From positions 1 to 34,221 of the forward strand of contig RZZM01000012.1 of the NCBI GenBank assembly GCA_009929845.1: 34,221 nucleotides of DNA, in the 5' to 3' direction. Shown here one piece after another: positions 22,598 to 30,396 of this stretch. The stretch comes from Spartobacteria bacterium (GTDB taxonomy: Bacteria > Verrucomicrobiota > Kiritimatiellia > RZYC01). Under the pieces are notes generated by a model, which was not told the origin of the DNA, did no database searches, and saw nothing but the letters and a program-made list of their open reading frames with translations. The translations under genes and the position numbers were made by a program. Each line of letters opens with the position of its first letter. The stretch's first letter is position 1.

Positions 22598-23209
22598 TTA
22601 CCGCTGAGCAGCGAGTGTGGCTGGATGGCGGCCCTGGAGGGCGCGGGCGAGGCTGACGGGGTCGGAATAGGCGATGCCGCTGCCTGCGGGGAGGCCGGAG
22701 GCGAGGCGGGATATTTTTACGGGGGTTTGGGCGAGGTGTTCGGCGAGGAAGGCGGCGGTGGCGTCGCTTTCGACGTCAGTGTTAAGCGCAAGGATAATTT
22801 CGGTGATTTTTTCGTCCTCGATGCGCTTTTTGAGGGCGTCGATCTGCGCGACGGTGATCTGCTGGTTACGCGCGGGGGAGAGTTTGCCCATCACATGGTA
22901 GCGTCCGCGAAAGGCGTCGGCTTTTTCGAGCTGCATGATATCACCGATGTCTTCGACGATGCAAAGGAGGTGTCCGTCGCGCCGCGAATCGGTGCAGAAG
23001 GCGCAGGGATTCCTGGAGGTAAGGGTTACCGCGCCGCAGCGTGAACACGCGCAGGTCTCCTTTTCGAAGGCCTCGAGGGCCAGGCGAAGTTCCTGGAGAA
23101 TCCCCTTCGGGTTGCGGGCCAGGGCGATGGCCATCCGTTCGGCGGAGCGCCGTCCCACGGAGGGCAGTTGTCCCAAGGCCTTAATCAGACGTTCCATCGG
23201 TGGCACCAT
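22598..23209 (-). CDS. recR: Recombination mediator RecR
   Basis: MERLIKALGQLPSVGRRSAERMA, C4 zinc motif CSRCGAVTLTSRNPCAFC, Toprim LLCIVEDIGDIMQLEKADAFRGRYHVMGKLSP, SRLASGLPAGSGIAYSD. RBS AAAGGAGG. Confidence 0.97.
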   Translation of the reverse strand: MVPPMERLIKALGQLPSVGRRSAERMAIALARNPKGILQELRLALEAFEKETCACSRCGAVTLTSRNPCAFCTDSRRDGHLLCIVEDIGDIMQLEKADAFRGRYHVMGKLSPARNQQITVAQIDALKKRIEDEKITEIILALNTDVESDATAAFLAEHLAQTPVKISRLASGLPAGSGIAYSDPVSLARALQGRHPATLAAQR

Positions 23210-23224
23210 GACGGCAGCCCTCCT

Positions 23225-23554
23225 TTACATCGGGAATCCGCCCATGCCGCCGGGCAGGCCCATGCCCGCGGTGAGTTTGCCCATTTCTTCGGTCGATTTT
23301 TCCCGCGCTACGCGCAGGGCGCCGTCGACGGCGGACAGAACGAGGTCTTCGAGCATCTCCACATCGTCCGGATCGACCACTTTGGGGTCAATTTTGACGC
23401 TTTTGATGGTCATTTCGCCGGTGGCGACCGCCGAAACCATACCACCGCCGCTGGTGAACTCAAATTCGCTCTCGGCAAGTTCCTGCTGGATACGCACCAT
23501 ATCTTTTTGCATGGAAGCCGCCTGTTTCATCAATTTCATCATATTCGGGGCCAT
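23225..23554 (-). CDS. ybaB: YbaB/EbfC family nucleoid-associated protein
   Basis: MMKLMKQAASMQKDMVRIQQELAESEFEFTSGGGMVSAVATGEMTIKSVKIDP...LVLSAVDGALRVARE. Confidence 0.93.
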   Translation of the reverse strand: MAPNMMKLMKQAASMQKDMVRIQQELAESEFEFTSGGGMVSAVATGEMTIKSVKIDPKVVDPDDVEMLEDLVLSAVDGALRVAREKSTEEMGKLTAGMGLPGGMGGFPM

Positions 23555-23580
23555 TTTTACTCCTTTTTTTCTTATTTTTA

Positions 23581-23751
23581 GACAGGATTAACAGGATATA
23601 CAGGATTTTCACGACAGCAGCAAACAGTCGAGGAAATGTAAAAAATTTTAAAAATTCTATTACACAGTCTTTCAGCCTGCATTTCTGCTCGTGTTATAAT
23701 CTTATCGCATTTCCTGTGATCAACAGGATAATTCATCCTGTTCATCCTGTC
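23581..23751. repeat. Inverted intergenic repeat built from 9-bp ACAGGATT words
   Basis: Left GACAGGATT/AACAGGATA/TACAGGATT (23581-23607). Right ATCCTGTTCATCCTGTC (23735-23751) is the reverse complement of the first 17 nt with one mismatch. Confidence 0.85.
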
Positions 23752-23780
23752 AAAAAAAACTGCTATTGAGAAGTCAGATT

Positions 23781-24365
23781 CTACTCTCTTACATCAATAA
23801 TGTCACCGTTAAAAATCTCCAAGGCCCTGCGGACGGCTGGATTTTTCTGCCAAGTTTTCTTTACTTGGGCTGAAAAACTGGATTTTCCGGTCAACACAGG
23901 GATAATTTTGTCGTCTGCCGCGGGATTTTTCACTTCCTGGACCATTTTTACGTCGCCGGGAAGGGTACTTTTCGCGTCCAGCACACTGAAAACAACGTTC
24001 ACCTGCCTACCTAAAAGATCACTGATGGCTTTTTGCAAGGCCTTTTTGTTGTGCGGGTAGTCAATTTTGTCTTTTTCGTTGGCAAATTCAGGGTCGAACC
24101 CGATCCGCACTTGGTCCGCGTCCACGGCAATAGGTTTGGTATCGAGCAGGTAGCTGCGAGCAAGGTGGGCGGTCTGCCCTACCCGATCAAGGATTTCATG
24201 CCAACGGGTGACGAGCATCTGCAATTCGTCGGCGGGCGGCATGGACGGCTTTTGGGGCGCGGCGTCCGCGGGTCCGGATGCGGGCTCAGGGGATGCAGGG
24301 GGAGCGTCGGGTGGCGTGGATTCAACCGGCGGCGGTGGCTTCGCGTCCGGCGGGGGCGGCGTCAC
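23781..24365 (-). CDS. dnaX: DnaX tau-specific C-terminal region, -1 frame relative to gamma
   Basis: Pro-rich linker (TPPPPDAKPPPPVESTPP), then a tau-like domain (LQMLVTRWHEILDRVGQTAHLARSYLLDTKPIAVDADQVRIGFDPEFANEKDKI...ALQKAISDLLGRQVNVVFSVLD). The nominal GTG overlaps the gamma stop. Confidence 0.8.
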   Translation of the reverse strand: MTPPPPDAKPPPPVESTPPDAPPASPEPASGPADAAPQKPSMPPADELQMLVTRWHEILDRVGQTAHLARSYLLDTKPIAVDADQVRIGFDPEFANEKDKIDYPHNKKALQKAISDLLGRQVNVVFSVLDAKSTLPGDVKMVQEVKNPAADDKIIPVLTGKSSFSAQVKKTWQKNPAVRRALEIFNGDIIDVRE

Positions 24366-25558
24366 GGGTGTTTTTTTTTTACGGACGCGCTGTCCTCGGG
24401 GGCCTGGCCGTCTTCAAACGCCTTTTTGAGGGTTGCAATCTGACCGATGATCTGTTCGACCGAAGCGACGGTGGCGGCGCGGGCGGCCTTGATGACAGCC
24501 ACTTCGAGGAGGGTGCGCTGCGAGAGCGCGTAGCGCATGCGGCTGTCGGCATCGGTCAGGATTTCGATGATGCGGAGCACGCGTTCGGCCTCCGTGGATT
24601 CGGCCTGTTTTTTAAGGACCTCGACCTGGTTGGCGGTGACATCCAGCGAGGACGGGTTGCCCTTGGTATAGATAAGAATCATGATATTGCGGAATGACTC
24701 GATAAGTTCGACATTCAGGCGGGGCAGGTCTTTTCCGGTATCGACCAGGCTGGAGACCGTGGTCAGGGCCTGGGGAACATCACCGGCAAGGATCGCGCTC
24801 ACCAGTTCTTCGAGGGTGCGGCGCGCGACGAGGCCGAAGACCGACATTACGTCCTGCTCCCGGATGGTTTTGCCCTGGAACGCGATCAACTGGTCCATGG
24901 CCGACTGTGCGTCGCGCATGCCGCCCTCGGCGCCGCGAGCGACCGCCAGGAGGGCGTCTTCATCAATATCAATACCCTCCGCCCTGGCGATTTCCGCGAG
25001 GCGGCCCACGATGCGCGCGGCGGCGATCGGCCGCAAATCAAAGCGTTGAACGCGCGAAAGGATGGTGGCCGGGATTTTCTGGGGTTCGGTGGTGGCGAAA
25101 ATGAATTTTACATGGGGCGGGGGCTCTTCAAGGGTCTTGAGCAGGGCATTGAACGCGCCGGCGCTGAGCATGTGAACTTCGTCGATGATATAGACCTTGA
25201 ACGGTCCGCGGGCGGGCGCGTACATGGCATTTTCGCGCAATTCGCGGATGTAATCCACGCCGGTATTGGACGCGGCATCCATTTCGATGACATCGAGGCT
25301 TTTGCCGCTCATGATTTCGCGGCAGGCGTCGCAGGCGTCGCAGGGGGTGGGCGTGGGGCCTTTGACGCAGTTGAGGGCCTTGGCCAGGATGCGGGCCGTA
25401 GTGGTCTTGCCGATGCCCCTGGGGCCGACAAAGAGATAGGCGTGGGCGACCCGTTCCGCTTCGATGGCATTTTTGAGTGTGCGGGTCACATGCTCCTGTC
25501 CGACGACATCGTCGAACTGTTGCGGTCGCCACTTGCGGGCAATCACTTCATAAGCCAT
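24362..25558 (-). CDS. dnaX: DNA polymerase III gamma subunit (N-terminal zero-frame part of DnaX)
   Basis: ARKWRPQQFDDVVGQEHVTRTLKNAI, Walker A GPRGIGKTTTARI, Zn motif CVKGPTPTPCDACDACREI, IDEVHMLSAGAFNALLKTLEEPP. Ends SVKKKHP* right after an A10 run. Confidence 0.96.
   Translation of the reverse strand: MAYEVIARKWRPQQFDDVVGQEHVTRTLKNAIEAERVAHAYLFVGPRGIGKTTTARILAKALNCVKGPTPTPCDACDACREIMSGKSLDVIEMDAASNTGVDYIRELRENAMYAPARGPFKVYIIDEVHMLSAGAFNALLKTLEEPPPHVKFIFATTEPQKIPATILSRVQRFDLRPIAAARIVGRLAEIARAEGIDIDEDALLAVARGAEGGMRDAQSAMDQLIAFQGKTIREQDVMSVFGLVARRTLEELVSAILAGDVPQALTTVSSLVDTGKDLPRLNVELIESFRNIMILIYTKGNPSSLDVTANQVEVLKKQAESTEAERVLRIIEILTDADSRMRYALSQRTLLEVAVIKAARAATVASVEQIIGQIATLKKAFEDGQAPEDSASVKKKHP
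24371..24380 (-). promoter_or_regulatory. Candidate dnaX slippage site (A10 in mRNA sense)
   Basis: Minus strand ...GAGGACAGCGCGTCCGT-AAAAAAAAAA-CACCCGTGA. A -1 shift on the A-run joins gamma to the tau C-terminus (KKKTPVTPPPPDAK...). Confidence 0.7.
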
Positions 25559-25593
25559 CTTTCTGCTCCTTCACTCACTTATCTTCCGGGCGA

Positions 25594-25621
25594 CCGATCC
25601 GGTGGACATCCACCGGATCGG
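25594..25621 (-). terminator. Perfect 13-bp palindromic hairpin 3' of the SRP RNA
   Basis: CCGATCCGGTGGA-CA-TCCACCGGATCGG. Between the SRP RNA 3' end and the dnaX start; no U-tract. Confidence 0.5.
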
Positions 25622-25629
25622 CAGCAAAA

Positions 25630-25932
25630 CCAGCGGTCGTGCACCCTTGGTCGACAGCCCGCCGATCCGTGCGAAATCCGCATCCAAACTCAAGCCAGGT
25701 TGACCTACGGCACCCGAAAAACATGGCTTACCGCTGCTACCTTCCGGTCCTGACGGGGTTCACCCGTCCTCGTTGCATAGGGCCCAACTTTCAACATTCT
25801 TCAACGGCTCGCGCCGGTCCGGCATGCCTGCCTCGCAAGGGAATTCAACCCTGCTACAGCGGGTTGCAGGTCACTCCGGCAAAGCCGAAGCTCAAGGCAC
25901 CGCTACCTCCTCGTCTAGCACGACCGTTCGAC
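25630..25932 (-). ncRNA. ffs: Signal recognition particle RNA, long bacterial form with Alu domain
   Basis: Minus strand S domain GAACCCCGTCAGGACCGGAAGGTAGCAGCGG. 5' Alu domain GTGCTAGACGAGGAGGTAGCGGTGCC...ACCTGCAACCCGCTGTAGCAGGGTTGAATTCCC. Terminal pairing CGGTCGTGC / GCACGACCG. Ends approximate. Confidence 0.93.
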
Positions 25933-25950
25933 GACCCTACAGAGAGTCCT

Positions 25951-28152
25951 TCAAAATGGCAAGACGTGAAATAGATTATTCGTGATAAATGATTCGGGCG
26001 CGTTGGGAGGCCGCCATTTGAGCTGCATCACGGCGCCGTAATAGGCGTCAAAATAGCGGACGGTCATGGGATGGTAGCCTTTGGCCAGCCAGACGGTCTG
26101 GCTTTGGCGGCGTTGGGCATGTTCGCCGCCGTTGTCGACCACGAGCCGGTCGCCCAGGTATATCCAGGAGCCGTCATCCGAGATGGTGATAAGGGTATAG
26201 CGTCCCGCTTCGGGGGCATGGAGGAGGCCTTTCCATTCCATGCTCAAGGGGGCCCGGCAGGGTTTAGCGGCCTCGTCGGGCCAGTTGATGTCAATGGTGG
26301 TATCGACCTGATTTCGCAACGAGCGGCCCGCGAAAAATGCGCCCCGGTACAGGTGGCCGACCAACCCGGGAGCGATTTCCTGCCCCGGATGCAGCGCCAG
26401 GGTATTTGTAAAGGTGAAGCGGTCCTGCTGAACTTCGTCGGGGAGCGCGCGATGATAGAGCAGCAGGGGGGCGCCGGGGCGCAGGGTGAAATATTCCTTG
26501 TTGTAGCGGTCTTTCAGGCGCATTTCGACATCATCTTGCTGGTCGGCCTTGGCAAGGATCATGGGGGCGTTGAGGTCATCGATCAACTGGCCATACCACA
26601 ACACACCGGGGTAAAACCGGAAATACCAGGGCAGCGGCCAGTAATCCGGCGTGACGCTGATGATGGGCGTGGAAACGCCATCGTAGGCCTCGGCCAACTC
26701 GAAGATGCGTTCAATCATGCGTACGGCGTCGCGCGTGGTCTGCACGTATACGAGGGATTCGCCGTCGTCGTCATACTGCTCGAAGGACAGCGCATAGGCC
26801 AGCGTCCCCTGGCGTATGCACACCGCCGCCAGCAGCAGGAGCGCCACCGCGCGGAGCGCCCGTTTACGAAAGCGGGACAGGACAATCTCCACAAAGACCC
26901 CGCCCAGCAGGGCAAACGGCAACAGGATATTCAACACCAGCCAGGGGGTTTTGTAGGGGATCAGCGAATACACCAGCAGCAGGGCCAGCGCCCACACGGC
27001 GACAAAACAGGTCACCGAACGCCCGCGGCGGCAGCCGAAGAGTATCCCGCCGATGCCGAAGAGCAGCACAGGCGCTTCGTAGCGCAACATGATTTGCAGG
27101 AAGTAGACAAAGGGTTTGTTGTGCTGCGAGGCCACGGTCCCGGTGGTGAACCACAGTTCAAACGCGCGGAAAAACGCGGCGACGCCCCCACTCCACTGGA
27201 AGAACGTGGTGAACAGCACACTGATGACCAGAAAGAACAGCAGCACGCTGAAGATCACATGGCGCAGGCGTTCGCGCAGCGTGGCAAAGACGGACGCAAA
27301 CAGGATACAGCACATCATGACCACGCCGCCCTTCAGGAGCAGTGATGTGGCCCAGGACTGACGCAACCGCTGTTCCACAAAGGCCGGCGCCACCAGCCAC
27401 GCGACCAGCAGCACCACGGAAATGAGCACGCAGGACAGCGGCGCCGGCAGGATCATGACGCCCCCCACCCGCTTCAGCAGCCTTTGCAGGTCGCGCCGCC
27501 ACGCCGACGGTCCGGCGCGACACAGGTACCCGGACAAACTCACCACCCCCAGCGCCCCGCCCCATGCCGCCACGGTCAGAATCGCCGTTTCCTTGAGCGC
27601 GAACATACCGGCCAGCCCGAGCCCGATGCCATAGAGCCATCCGGCCCGCTTCGTGAGATAGAACCGATACCCCGCCAGGAACGTCAGCAACGTGAAGAAC
27701 AGCAGGTAGATTTCGTGGATATTGTCGCGTGAATAGTAGAGGAAAGCGGGCGAGACCGCCAGAAGCAACATGGCGAAGAGGACCCCGGCCCGGCCCATCC
27801 ATTTGCGAAAGGCCGGGATCAGGAGGATCAGCAGCGCCCCGAACAGGGCCGGCATGACCCGAAACGAAACATCGCCGACCATCGAATCCGGCGCAATGGG
27901 ATAGAGCGAAGACTCCATACCCATCACCGAAAGGGGCATCCAGGTCAAATAGTACAACAACGGCCCATGATAGTTGCAGGGATCATACTGGTAGGTTTGC
28001 CCCTTGAATATCTGCGTCATGAAATGGGTGTTGGCCCCTTCGTCGTGATGCAGCGGACGTCGGCCCAGATCATAGAAACGGGCCGAGGCCGCCAGTAGCA
28101 CGATCAGCAGCAGGGCGAGGCCGTAGAGGATGGAGGTTCGCGTTATCTTCAT
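25951..28152 (-). CDS. Agl23-like (TIGR03663 type) polytopic membrane protein with C-terminal PA14-like domain
   Basis: RFYDLGRRPLHHDEGANTHFMTQIFKGQTYQYDPCNYHGPLLYYLTWM, many TMs. C-terminus EWKGLLHAPEAGRYTLITISDDGSWIYLGDRLVVDNGGEHAQ...VRYFDAYYGAVMQLKW is PA14-like. ATG at 28152 (ATGA overlap). Confidence 0.8.
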   Translation of the reverse strand: MKITRTSILYGLALLLIVLLAASARFYDLGRRPLHHDEGANTHFMTQIFKGQTYQYDPCNYHGPLLYYLTWMPLSVMGMESSLYPIAPDSMVGDVSFRVMPALFGALLILLIPAFRKWMGRAGVLFAMLLLAVSPAFLYYSRDNIHEIYLLFFTLLTFLAGYRFYLTKRAGWLYGIGLGLAGMFALKETAILTVAAWGGALGVVSLSGYLCRAGPSAWRRDLQRLLKRVGGVMILPAPLSCVLISVVLLVAWLVAPAFVEQRLRQSWATSLLLKGGVVMMCCILFASVFATLRERLRHVIFSVLLFFLVISVLFTTFFQWSGGVAAFFRAFELWFTTGTVASQHNKPFVYFLQIMLRYEAPVLLFGIGGILFGCRRGRSVTCFVAVWALALLLVYSLIPYKTPWLVLNILLPFALLGGVFVEIVLSRFRKRALRAVALLLLAAVCIRQGTLAYALSFEQYDDDGESLVYVQTTRDAVRMIERIFELAEAYDGVSTPIISVTPDYWPLPWYFRFYPGVLWYGQLIDDLNAPMILAKADQQDDVEMRLKDRYNKEYFTLRPGAPLLLYHRALPDEVQQDRFTFTNTLALHPGQEIAPGLVGHLYRGAFFAGRSLRNQVDTTIDINWPDEAAKPCRAPLSMEWKGLLHAPEAGRYTLITISDDGSWIYLGDRLVVDNGGEHAQRRQSQTVWLAKGYHPMTVRYFDAYYGAVMQLKWRPPNAPESFITNNLFHVLPF

Positions 28153-30389
28153 TGGTTCACCGCCGGGGCCGCCGGCGCGTCGGGAAACGGCATTCGCCGA
28201 TAGATACTGACCCCGGACGCGCTGTATACGCAATCCATGATCTCCTCAAACTTCCGCAACCCATGGTCGGCGTACTCCTCGCGTTCGGGCGGGCCGATGA
28301 CCACATATTCGACATTATACACATCCATGAGCTGAAGGGCGCGGTCGGCGGCGGTCGTACGGTAGATTTGATCCATATCATTGCGTCGCTTCAATACCTC
28401 CTCGTAGGAATCGCGCCAGCCCGCCTCGTGATTGAACCAGCCCATAACACCCGGCAGTCCGGTGAAGGTGGAAATCCTTCCATTCCAGCAGTAGGCATAG
28501 CCTGGCGCCTCCAGCACCACCGGACGTCCGGTAATGTGCGTATTCATCCAGTCGATCGCCCGACAGTCGGCGGGATGCAGAACACGGTTGAAGGCCATAC
28601 CATCAAGTGTAAAGCGCTGCGCGAACCCGCGGGTCCGGGCCCAGGTGCCCGCCACGGGATACACCAGCCCCGCCAAGAGCAGGAGGAACAACGCGACCCG
28701 GAAACCCCACCTCGCGTACCAATGCGGGGAGCGCTTCAGGGTCTCCCCGATCAGATAGATCGTAAACACGCCGCCCATCGCCCAGATAAACCAGATTTGC
28801 AGGTAAACCTTGAAGACCGTATTCTGCCGTTCCAGCAACCCGGTGTACAAATCATTCACATACAGGAATTCACAGACCAGCGCGTAAAGCCACGGAAGCG
28901 CTGTCATCGCGATCACAAAAAATGAAATCGACGATGGCGCCGACCAGGAAGCGGATTTCTCGTCCGACGCCTTTCGCGACCATACCTCGTCAAAGAGTAC
29001 CCAGAGTGTTCCCGCCGCCAAACAGGCCAGGGCCACAAAATAGAGGTAGGCGGTCTGTCGGAACAGGCTGATGGCGGTGACAAACACGAACATGATCAAC
29101 ACCGATTTTCCCTGTCGTTTGGACGTCGAGGGCGTGCGCACGACAACCATCAGCCAATAGACCAGGATCGGCAGGATAAACAGCCCGAAGAGCTGAAGGA
29201 AATCTGTAAACAGGGAACGGCCCTCGGATACCAGCCGAATGGAACGGTGTTGCTGAAAGACGCGCAGATACGGAAAATAGGCGAATATCCCCGCCATGAA
29301 ATAAACGGCCGCGAGCCCCAGGGACGACAGCAGCCTTCTGACACGCCGGCCGGTCGGCGCGAACAGCGGGCCGACGCACATGGCCAGCAGCAGCACCACG
29401 AAATACGCGGGATAATCCCAGGTATTGACCGCGATGAGCGACCCGCCGAGGATCGCCCACAGCACGACCTGCAAGAGCCGGTTCGCGCGCGGACGGGGGC
29501 CGCCCGAACCGTCCGGCGGCGCACACTCGAACAGGTGATTGAGCGCAAAGGCAAAGACAATGAAGACGATGGGGAACGCCAGCATATACGGATGCAGATC
29601 ACCCCACAGAAAACTGAACCAGGGAAATTCATTGATCGTACCGGGGATGACGCGCGAACAGCCGAACCAGTCCAGCGCCGCAAACGGCGTTCCTGACGTG
29701 AGCTGGACCAGGGCGTTGATATTCCCGAAAAACAAGACCATGCCGACCGCCAACGCGCCGTAGCGATGGCGGCGCGTGAAATTATAGCCGCACCCGTAGG
29801 CCCCGATGAGTACCAGCGCGTAGATGAGCGCCACCGCCCCGTTGAAAAAATAAGGCAGCGCCAGGCCGGTCACCTTCTGCAGAATACCGACGATGACATA
29901 GCCGAAATAATAATAGTTCACAAAAAAACCCGAAAGCCAGATATCCTGCTGCGGGAACGACGAGGTCTTGAGCACCCCCTGCAGCATGGCCATATCCATC
30001 ATACGTTCGCTGTCGGGATCAATCGCGCCGTTAAAGCCGGTCAGCCAGAGAAAAACCCCCAACCCGACAAAAAACAGTGTCTCGACAGCAAACAGGTAGC
30101 GCCCGTTCTCGCGAACATACCGGCGCAGCGCCGTCCATTGGCGGGAGGCGATGGCCAGGTTGGCCGCCAGGAAAAGTAACATCACGCCACCGATCAGCCA
30201 CGTTCCGAACGACACGCCCAGGTGCGCCGCCAGCCAACTGAGGTAGGCCACCAGAATCATTCCGCCATAGCGCGCGACCGAATAGCCCCGGTCCGGCAGC
30301 CTGTGGAATGTCACGAAAAAAAGCGGGAACCCCACCACTCCGATCAGCGTGGCGGAAAGCCACATCAGACTGTAAACGATAAAAAACAT
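28149..30389 (-). CDS. DUF2298 / Chlor_Arch_YYY (TIGR03662 type) membrane protein
   Basis: 746 aa polytopic protein; NYYYFGYVIVGILQKVTGL contains the YYYxG signature. DPDSERMMDMAMLQGVLKTSSFPQQDIWLSGFFVNYYYFG. Confidence 0.8.
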   Translation of the reverse strand: MFFIVYSLMWLSATLIGVVGFPLFFVTFHRLPDRGYSVARYGGMILVAYLSWLAAHLGVSFGTWLIGGVMLLFLAANLAIASRQWTALRRYVRENGRYLFAVETLFFVGLGVFLWLTGFNGAIDPDSERMMDMAMLQGVLKTSSFPQQDIWLSGFFVNYYYFGYVIVGILQKVTGLALPYFFNGAVALIYALVLIGAYGCGYNFTRRHRYGALAVGMVLFFGNINALVQLTSGTPFAALDWFGCSRVIPGTINEFPWFSFLWGDLHPYMLAFPIVFIVFAFALNHLFECAPPDGSGGPRPRANRLLQVVLWAILGGSLIAVNTWDYPAYFVVLLLAMCVGPLFAPTGRRVRRLLSSLGLAAVYFMAGIFAYFPYLRVFQQHRSIRLVSEGRSLFTDFLQLFGLFILPILVYWLMVVVRTPSTSKRQGKSVLIMFVFVTAISLFRQTAYLYFVALACLAAGTLWVLFDEVWSRKASDEKSASWSAPSSISFFVIAMTALPWLYALVCEFLYVNDLYTGLLERQNTVFKVYLQIWFIWAMGGVFTIYLIGETLKRSPHWYARWGFRVALFLLLLAGLVYPVAGTWARTRGFAQRFTLDGMAFNRVLHPADCRAIDWMNTHITGRPVVLEAPGYAYCWNGRISTFTGLPGVMGWFNHEAGWRDSYEEVLKRRNDMDQIYRTTAADRALQLMDVYNVEYVVIGPPEREEYADHGLRKFEEIMDCVYSASGVSIYRRMPFPDAPAAPAVNQ

Positions 30390-30396
30390 GAAGCCC

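Noticed and set aside
23781-24365. Independent gene starting at GTG 24365
   Set aside because: It has no clear RBS and begins with the proline linker typical of DnaX. It is better explained as the tau extension of dnaX, though translational reinitiation at GTGA cannot be excluded.
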